Part shown: positions 56,767 to 64,000 of the stretch, one piece after another
How positions within the stretch are numbered: position 1 is the first letter of the stretch
How the letters are laid out: each line of letters opens with the position of its first letter
Translations under genes and position numbers: made by a program
The notes under the pieces: model-generated
The model's input: only the letters and a program-made list of their open reading frames with translations
Database searches by the model: none
What the model was told of the DNA's origin: nothing
Origin: Hirudinaria manillensis
Lineage: Eukaryota; Annelida; Clitellata; Hirudinida; Hirudinidae
DNA length: 64,000 bases
Assembly (NCBI GenBank): GCA_034509925.1
Contig: CM067537.1
Location: 1,951,001-2,015,000, forward strand
Direction of reading: 5' to 3'

Positions 56767-59182
56767 TATTACTTAACAAGTGACCGATTATCACAGAAGT
56801 TCAGTTCCTGTACAATTTTTTAGTAATAAATAAATTATAAATGCCTATTAACAGCTAGCTACGTAGAGTTTAAGAAGTCCTTAAAACATAATACGTGTCC
56901 GACAAAGTATCCGCTTTAGTCCCTATCGGCCAAGTTAGGCTAAGACAACAGTTTAAAGTTCCCACACAACGGAAGATGTAAGCGCGCTTGAAAATAGTTT
57001 TAAAATCTCTTTAAGACTTTAAAATTACTAAATTCATAATCAAAAGAGATACTTTTAAACTTTATGATAGATAAAAATTTAAAATTAGCATCTCCATTAA
57101 GGTCTCCACTGACTGATAAATTGAGAAATATTTTAAAAACTTTTCATTTTAAACAGTTTTTTAACGAACTATTTAGGTATAAAACATCCTAAAACTCCAA
57201 GTTTGTGCCTCCAACTTTAACCACATCAAATTTTTGGTTTATACATAAATAGTTTTACTAAATTCATTCGGATAAATTATTTGCTTTGATGTTAACACCA
57301 TGTGGTATGAAATGTTGCGACTTCTGGCTGAAAGGTCCCGTGTTCAAAACTAAGAAGTGGCTTTTCAAAAGAAGTGTCAAGTGGTTTAATGGCTTATAGC
57401 TAGCCCTGAAGAGATGACTGCAATTATATACCAGGGTGGTTTTTAGGAAAGAAGTTCGGTCTAATGGCAATATGAATAAAGAAAAGACCGTTTTCCAAAC
57501 GATCAATCTCATTTTTAATGACATCGTCTTTTAAAGACCCAAAACTTTCAATTACATTCATCAATATCTGGGGTCATATGGTCTTGGGAAAAGGCACTGT
57601 AAGACCATCAGATGGTCATATGCGGTAGGTGGACAGACAAACCCCTGGGTCAATACCATCTTCAACTGCTAAACTTCTGTTTTGCACATTGGAATATTAA
57701 ATCGATTAGTCCTCACCTCACTGAGACTCAAATATGTTCACTGATTCCTATAAACTTTGGTCTGCCAATGGGCCAAAGGTGGCATAAACTCAAACATTCT
57801 TCTTATAGCATTAATCTATGTTATTCTGGATATAAATAATTCAGGCCTTCAGTTAAATTTTGTATATCAACAACTCTGCTTTCCAAAACTCCTCTTTAAT
57901 TCCCATTTAAGAAATAATTTCTTAACCTCATCAGCATCACACGAGTTTCAAATCTTTATTTCAAAGATCCAACAAAGAGTAAGACGTGAGAATTTCGGGT
58001 GACCTGTTTGTATTTTCAATAGTTCATATTTGTTTGTTTAAGTGAGTATGATGGAAATTCAAAATTGACGCAGTGATGTTGATGCCGTTGCTAATGGTGA
58101 TGGTTGTTGTTTGCTTGTTGTTGTTGTTGTTGATGTATAGTTGTTGTTGATGTTGTTGATGTATAGTTGTTGTTGTTGTTGATGTATAGTTGTTGTTTGC
58201 TTGTTGTTGTTGTTGTTGATGTGTTACTGCAACAAAACAAAACAAAACTTCTCAAAGGTGAAACAATCGATAATAAAAATACCAGTTTCTTTGATGCCCA
58301 GAAGAAGGCGATGAAGAAGAAGAAGAAGAAGAGGAGGAGGGTATTGATGACGATCAAAGCACTGATAAGTGACTCAACCTTTTCTAATTAACCAATGTTT
58401 GGTTATCAAGTTAAACATCCAAAACACTTGATTATTCAGAAGCTCACATTTGCCCAATAAAAATACTAAATAAATAAAAATAATAATAATATTAACAATA
58501 ATAATAATAATTATATTATCACCAACATCGATAAGGTACAGATTAGTAATCCACAACAGCACTTAATATCAGTTAATCACTTCAAACTCCACCCACCGTC
58601 AACAAAAGAACGATGGTGGACTGATAACTTATCGACAGGGCATATATCATCAGAAACGAGATCCAATGATTGGCATGTGGCTTAATCAATTATTGAAAAT
58701 ATTTGAGAAATAGATCTAAATTTCATTTTAAATGGGCAATTTTATTATTTGAATATTTACTTTAATTTAATAGAAAGTTTCTGGCAATGAATTCTCCCCT
58801 ATGATGATGATGGAAATGCAATTGATTGTAGCTATCACCCTCTGTCTATTTTCATTGATCATCATTATCAACAGTAACACTGCAAGTCAATTTGCAAAAT
58901 ATTCCACAAAATCAAAGAAAAAGTCGTTCGGAATGAGATTTAAATGCGACAACAACCGATCGATCAATTGATTTTCAATCAATAAATTGATTCAAATTCG
59001 CTTTGATCCACAAATGTTACCAGAACAAAAATCTTGCCACCAGTTTGCCAAAGATCATCAGTGGAACCGACCAATCTCACAAAGGGCAAGTTAGGCTGGC
59101 CGAGTAAAACAGGGTGGGTACGGAAAAGAGGGAGAGAAGGAGCTGCAGGCAAGGTCATAGTTCATGGATCAAAGTTCAGAGT
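56767..59182. other. Intergenic: Bora upstream to the next gene's 3' end
   Basis: No exon recognised. It should hold the Bora promoter (leftward) and the 3' UTR of the gene ending at 59183. A GTT-rich tandem array lies at 58088-58222. ORFs at 57264-57524 and 57612-58002 have no recognisable domain and no splice context. Confidence 0.4.
58088..58222. repeat. GTT-rich tandem array with TGATGTATA interruptions
   Basis: Units of (GTT)n separated by gatgtatag repeat at spacing of about 24-36 bases, four or more times. Poly-Asn/Thr/Gln ORFs here are repeat translations. Confidence 0.85.
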
Positions 59183-60796
59183 TCACATGGCCTCTTGTCC
59201 CTCTTCGTCGACGTAGCTGTTGACTTCTTCGTCGTCTCCGATGATCCCCCTGTCGATGAACCTCGTCATTCCAGCCCTCCTGGTCTGGAATGTCCCCGAC
59301 GAGGTCAAATCCGAGGCGGTTGTGGGTTCGATGTGCCTGAGAGGTGAACGGGTGCAAAACGATTCACGGATGCTGAGAACACGAAATCTTATCCTCGAGA
59401 ACGTACGATATCCTCTTCCTCCTCATCATCATCATCATCATCACCGTGGTCGTCATTATGACCATCATCATCATTACCGCCATCACCATCATCAGCACCA
59501 TCATCATCGTCGTCATCATCATCGTCATCACTACCTACCCCATCTCTGAGGTCAGCGACCTATTGAGCAGGTCCTCTATTTGACCAAACTCCTTCCTCTG
59601 GAGCTGCTTGGACAGCAAATCCAAGACATTGGTGGTCCCCTGACCCGACCTGACCCCAGGAGGTCGTGGCTTGGTAGGGGACTCGACGACCATTGTACTC
59701 GAGCACGACGGGCAGCACTGCTTCTCCTTCTCTTTGTCTGTTCGGAGTCGTGGGGGATTGTTGGGTTATTGGGGTAGGAATGAGTGTTGATGACGATTGT
59801 GGTGTGGATGAGGTCGACGACGACGACGATGATGCTGACGACGAAGACGATGATGATGATGAAAGGGAAAGCTAATAAAAGTTTTGGAACCAAACGAAAT
59901 GCCAGAGTGGAATGCACCATAAACATGCAGAGTGACAAAAGACTAATAATAGAAAACAAATAACATTTATCATAATAAGTGAATAATTAAATAAATAAAT
60001 ATTTTAAACAAAACCATCATCATCACCACCCCCACCATCAGACCATCGCCATGACAACATCATCGATGACATCATCATCATCACCACCACCACCACCATA
60101 ACAATAACATCGATAACATCATCATCATCGTCATCATCATCTCACCTAACGCCTTCAGTGACCTCAGTTGAGGTTCGCTGGATTGGAGGGAAGTCGACGA
60201 TGACTCGTCAAGGAAGACGTGTTCGCACTTCAGGCACTCGAGCTGTCATGGTGATGGTGATGACGACGATGATGATGATGGTGATGATGACGATGATGGT
60301 GATGACGATGATGACGATGACGGAGGTTGAAAGATTAGTCATTGAAAACGGTGATGAGATTTGCGTTGATGATGATGATGATGACCACAGTATGGTTAAT
60401 GATGACTTCAATGGTGTCAATGATGATATGATGACTAGTTGAATGATTTTGTCAAAACATCTCATTAATAGTTTTATAATTAACTAATAATAATAATTAT
60501 ATCATTGTATATATAATAATATTATATTATTATTACTATTATTATTATTATCATTATTAATATTAATAAATGATTTTCCACCATTTTTTGTTCTGTCACT
60601 TCAACAAACTGCATCAGGACTCCAAAGAATTCCTGAAAAATTCAATGAAATATATCTTTGAATCCACACAAACTCCAACAATTCATTGAAATTTAACTAA
60701 TATATCATCACTATTACCATTACCGCCACCACCACCACTACCATAGATGCCATTGTCATCATCATTTGTTAGAATGTAACAATATTAATAATAATG

Positions 60797-60831
<35 letters not shown>

Positions 60832-61738
60832 CTAATTATTTTAATTATTAACTAATAACTATTAATATTGATAACAACAACCCACCTGAGATCAATCAAT
60901 TTACCAACCAATTAATCAACCAATCAATCAACCGACTCACCTCAAAGCTTGCATCCCCTCCTTCAACCTGGAAGACTCTCTGCCTCCTGTTCCTCCGAAC
61001 GGTGTCGAATTCGACCCTCACCTGCCTCTCCTGACCTCTGACTCTGGCAACCTTCAGGATGCTCCTGAGGTCAAAGTGCTCCTCGACTTTCAAGGTCGGG
61101 AGGTCGTCACCACGGACGACGAAGAGCCAGTGGTCCCTGACGACGCACGACAATGGGTGTTTGTGGGCGGAGTTACCGGGAAGGAAGATGTCATATTTTG
61201 CATCCTCGGCAGAAAGGTCTGATCGACAGATGAGTTGTTAAAAGAATTCATTAGTATCTTTATTGTTACAATACTATTATATTATATTATTATCAATTAT
61301 ATTATTAATATTATTTTTGTTGTTATGTTATATATATAATGAGTTTAATGTTAATAATATTATTTTTTTACAAGCTCAGCTCATCACCTTTCAGTAGCTC
61401 GCCCTGTTCCTCCGAGGTCATCCCATGGAAGAAAGGACGTTCAAAGTCCGTGGCAGAACTCTTCCTGCCGACCTTCTCCTCTGCGAAGTCTTCGGAAAGG
61501 CTCCGAACCACGGTCCTGTCCCGGTATGAAGGAGCATCCGCGGTGGGCGTCCTTGGCTCCGGGCTGGCCCCAAAGGAACACCTGGGCGTACGAAAGTCAT
61601 CCGGGTTGCAGACCGTGAGTCTGGACTTTTCCAGGAGACTGAGGGAGCGATCAATGGATGGAGATGCAAAGGACTGCATGGAGTCGAAGTACAAGGTCGT
61701 ATCAAGGGCAGCAGACTTGTCGACCTATTGGTTATATG

Positions 61739-61772
<34 letters not shown>

Positions 61773-64000
61773 GAAGCAATAAGCTTCATGTTAATTCTAA
61801 CATTATCAGGCAAAATAATATTTATGTAAATATTTTAAATTTACTTTTCAAATATTTCTTTAAACAAACCAATTTTCAGATAATTATTATCAAACCACTA
61901 ATTATTTAATGAGGTCACCTTGATGACAGTGGCAAACATTTCTTCTGAAGCAAGAGACTCCTCCAATATGTCATCATCATCATTATCATCATCATCATCA
62001 TCATCATCGCAGACGTCATCCTTTCCGTCCTGCATCAAATGACTCTCCTTTGCAACAACAGTAACAACAAGTATGCAGAGCATAATTTGTTACATGATGG
62101 ATTGATGGATGGAGATGCGAAGGAGTGAGCGAAATGATAGACTAAAAAGCTCAAAGAAGCAACAATAACAACAACCGCAACAATGATGATGACAACAACA
62201 AAACTGACAACAACAACAACAGCATACCCCGACGTCCTCTGGTTTTGAACTTTCAATTACTGCCTCGACTTTCATTTGGAACCCGCCTGGTCCCTCGCTG
62301 GACGACTCCATTCGTTGATCTGCTCGGAAGGTTTGTTGTTGTTGCTGTTTTTGTTGTTGTTGTTGTTGCTGTTTGATTGTTTCTTGGTCCACTGAAATTT
62401 TGAATGAATTGACATTTTTTATGGCACAATACAACAACAACAACCATATCATCATCAGCAACAACAACAACGATGTTCAATGATTTGTTGTATCTGAGGA
62501 GGTGAGTAGCCACTGAAATTTTCATGGCACAACAACAACAACAACAACATTTCACCTCCCTCCTTCATCTGTGGATCGTTTCTTTTTAGCAAATCATCAT
62601 CATCATCATCATCATCGAGTGTGGCGACCGCAGGATTCTTCGCAAGAAGAAGGTTCGCCTCCTGCAGGGGAACGTTGGGCTTGAAGTGTTCGTGGGTGGC
62701 CTGGAAGTGGTCCATGATGTCATCATGACTCATCATCCCCGACTCGACCCTCTCGTGGAAAGAATTGGAGACGAGGAAATCTTCGTCGTCTGGAAAATGG
62801 CGAAAAAAATTGATTGCTTTCTGAGATTGAAAGATCAGCAGGTCAGCTTTGCATTCAATTCAGTCGTTGTTGTTGTTTGTTGTTGTTTATTGTTGTTGTT
62901 GGTGTTTATTTTTGTTATTGTTGTTACATTAACTAATTTAAATTTACTAAATTCAAACTAAATGTTAACTAGCAGATTAGGCCAGGATTGAGGATATAAT
63001 TATATAATATATTATTATATTTTTTTGGTTAGAATGATCAGAATGATTTGTATTTGTATTAATAATAATAATTAATAAATAAATAAACAAATAAATAAAT
63101 AATTATTAGGTGCTCCCACATTTCAACTCAAACCTGTGCTGCTGTCACGAGAGGTGGATCCAACCCAACCTACCCAACCTACCCATTAGACTGCACGAGG
63201 GGGCACCACCCCTACAGAGGATTCAATCAAGCATTTCTATAAAAACCCCTCATCATGGGGAGATTGTGGGGTAACATTGCAGAGTAGGATCCAAAGACAA
63301 TAAGTTGGAAACATTACAATTACATTGCTACATGCGGAGACCCGCATCTCCGAGCTATCGAGGCATATCTTTATGACCACGAAAGAAAGAATTAATAAAA
63401 TATTATATAACTTATATTATATAAATTATAATTATTTATGATTAGTTACAATTATTCCAATTTATTAGTTACAATTATTCTGAAAATGAGATCCAGAGGT
63501 GTAACTTCCTTCTGTCAAACACTCAAAGGTGGAAAACAGATGCTCATAGCAATTTTGACTTGAAACAATAATAATATAAACACAAAGAAATTACAACAAT
63601 AATATAAACACAGAGAAATTACAGAAGTAATTGCAGCTGCAAGGAAATTACATTGGACAGATAAAAGATGGTTATTGGAATAATTGATTTCTTTCAGAAG
63701 AAAGACACGCAACAAGACATGCAACAAGACACACAACAAGATATACAACAAGACACGCAACAAGACATACAACAAGACACACAACAAGATATACAACAAG
63801 ACACGCAACAAGACATACAACAAGACATACAACAAGACCCACAACAAGAGAATAAAGAACTTGAAATACAATCAACATCGACAACAACAACATCACCTCG
63901 TAAACAATACTTTATTACGACCAACAATAAAACCCTGTCAGACCTCCGTGACCCTAAACGGGTTCACGACCTCTCCGTAACCCCGTCGACGTTCTCCGCG
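59183..64000 (-). CDS. Acidic protein with PH-like region and CxxC zinc motifs, 3' part (possibly STK11IP-like)
   Basis: Exons 62556-62789, 62228-62319, 61919-62047, 61388-61724, 60941-61218, 60582-60632, 60146-60242, 59539-59737 and 59183-59336 join in one frame (about 523 codons); the 5' part is to the right. In order: acidic Ser-rich region with two poly-Asp runs encoded by GAT repeats; a Ser/Pro-rich stretch; a PH-like segment (HPLSCVVRDHWLFVVRGDDL to RVRVEF and the helix EFFGVLMQFVEVTE); then CLKCEHVF and, one exon on, CCPSCSS, a likely zinc-binding pair; a helical segment LLSKQLQRKEFGQIEDLL; and the end YVDEEGQEAM. LKB1-interacting protein (STK11IP) is a candidate by general layout only. 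The gene is real on splice evidence; the name is a guess. Confidence 0.6.
62790..64000. other. Right end: large intron of the preceding gene, no exon assigned
   Basis: Upstream exons of the minus-strand gene are expected here or beyond the edge. A phase-1 exon end is required, but none is convincing; a stretch at 63950-64000 is open on the minus strand and could be part of an exon. The block 63105-63370 is less AT-rich and unassigned. Confidence 0.35.
63702..63850. repeat. 12-bp tandem repeat (acaacaagacay)
   Basis: About twelve copies of a 12-bp unit with regular variants (acgc, atac, acac, atat), arranged in a partly higher-order order of about 60 bp. Confidence 0.9.

Noticed and set aside
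58024-58391. ORFs rich in Asn/Gln/Thr or Leu/Val
   Set aside because: Translations of the GTT array; no splice context.
63702-63850. Regular short repeats suggesting a CRISPR array
   Set aside because: Units are 12 bp with no unique spacers, in a eukaryotic setting; a minisatellite explains them.

Overview
The window is animal nuclear DNA: AT-rich, intron-dense, GT-AG spliced, with polyadenylation signals and very many short tandem repeats. There is no operon structure, no prokaryotic signal and no viral gene. An eL15 ribosomal protein, TRRAP, SRSF3/7-type SR proteins, a Rab/J-domain protein, Bora and a secreted matrixin together point to a metazoan, most likely an invertebrate. I cannot name the phylum. 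Most continuous ORFs are shadows of exons or translated microsatellites (poly-Ile, poly-His, poly-Asp), so I rebuilt the genes as spliced models and used reading-phase continuity as the main test.

Layout: (1) 1-16921, minus: the first 37 coding exons, about 1,770 codons in one unbroken frame, of TRRAP, the scaffold of SAGA/TIP60 acetyltransferases; the rest lies off the left edge. (2) 18476-19269, minus: RPL15, 204 residues, complete, with a candidate 5' TOP leader exon. (3) About 20739-27150 and 28570-35815, both minus: two tandem, diverged TRIP12-like HECT ubiquitin ligases with largely matching intron positions and intact catalytic Cys; their 5' ends are uncertain. (4) 36522-38254, minus: DNAJC27/RBJ, a Rab-like GTPase with a C-terminal J domain. 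(5) 40514-41839, plus: SRSF3-like SR protein. (6) 42102-45691, minus: small matrix metalloproteinase without hemopexin and with no cysteine switch that I could find. (7) 46315-48103, plus: SRSF7-like SR protein with a CCHC knuckle. (8) 50221-56766, minus: Bora, the Aurora A/Plk1 activator, complete at 534 codons. (9) 59183-right edge, minus: 3' part of an acidic protein with a PH-like region and a probable zinc-binding pair of CxxC motifs, tentatively STK11IP-like.

The genes do not form a pathway. The local relationships are two tandem HECT genes, two SR paralogues flanking the metalloproteinase, a divergent promoter region between the metalloproteinase and the SRSF7-like gene, and convergent tails at 41840-42102. 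The points most worth checking are the tandem HECT pair, the apparently switchless matrixin, the atypical introns shared by the two SR genes, and repeats that fill introns or have entered coding exons.
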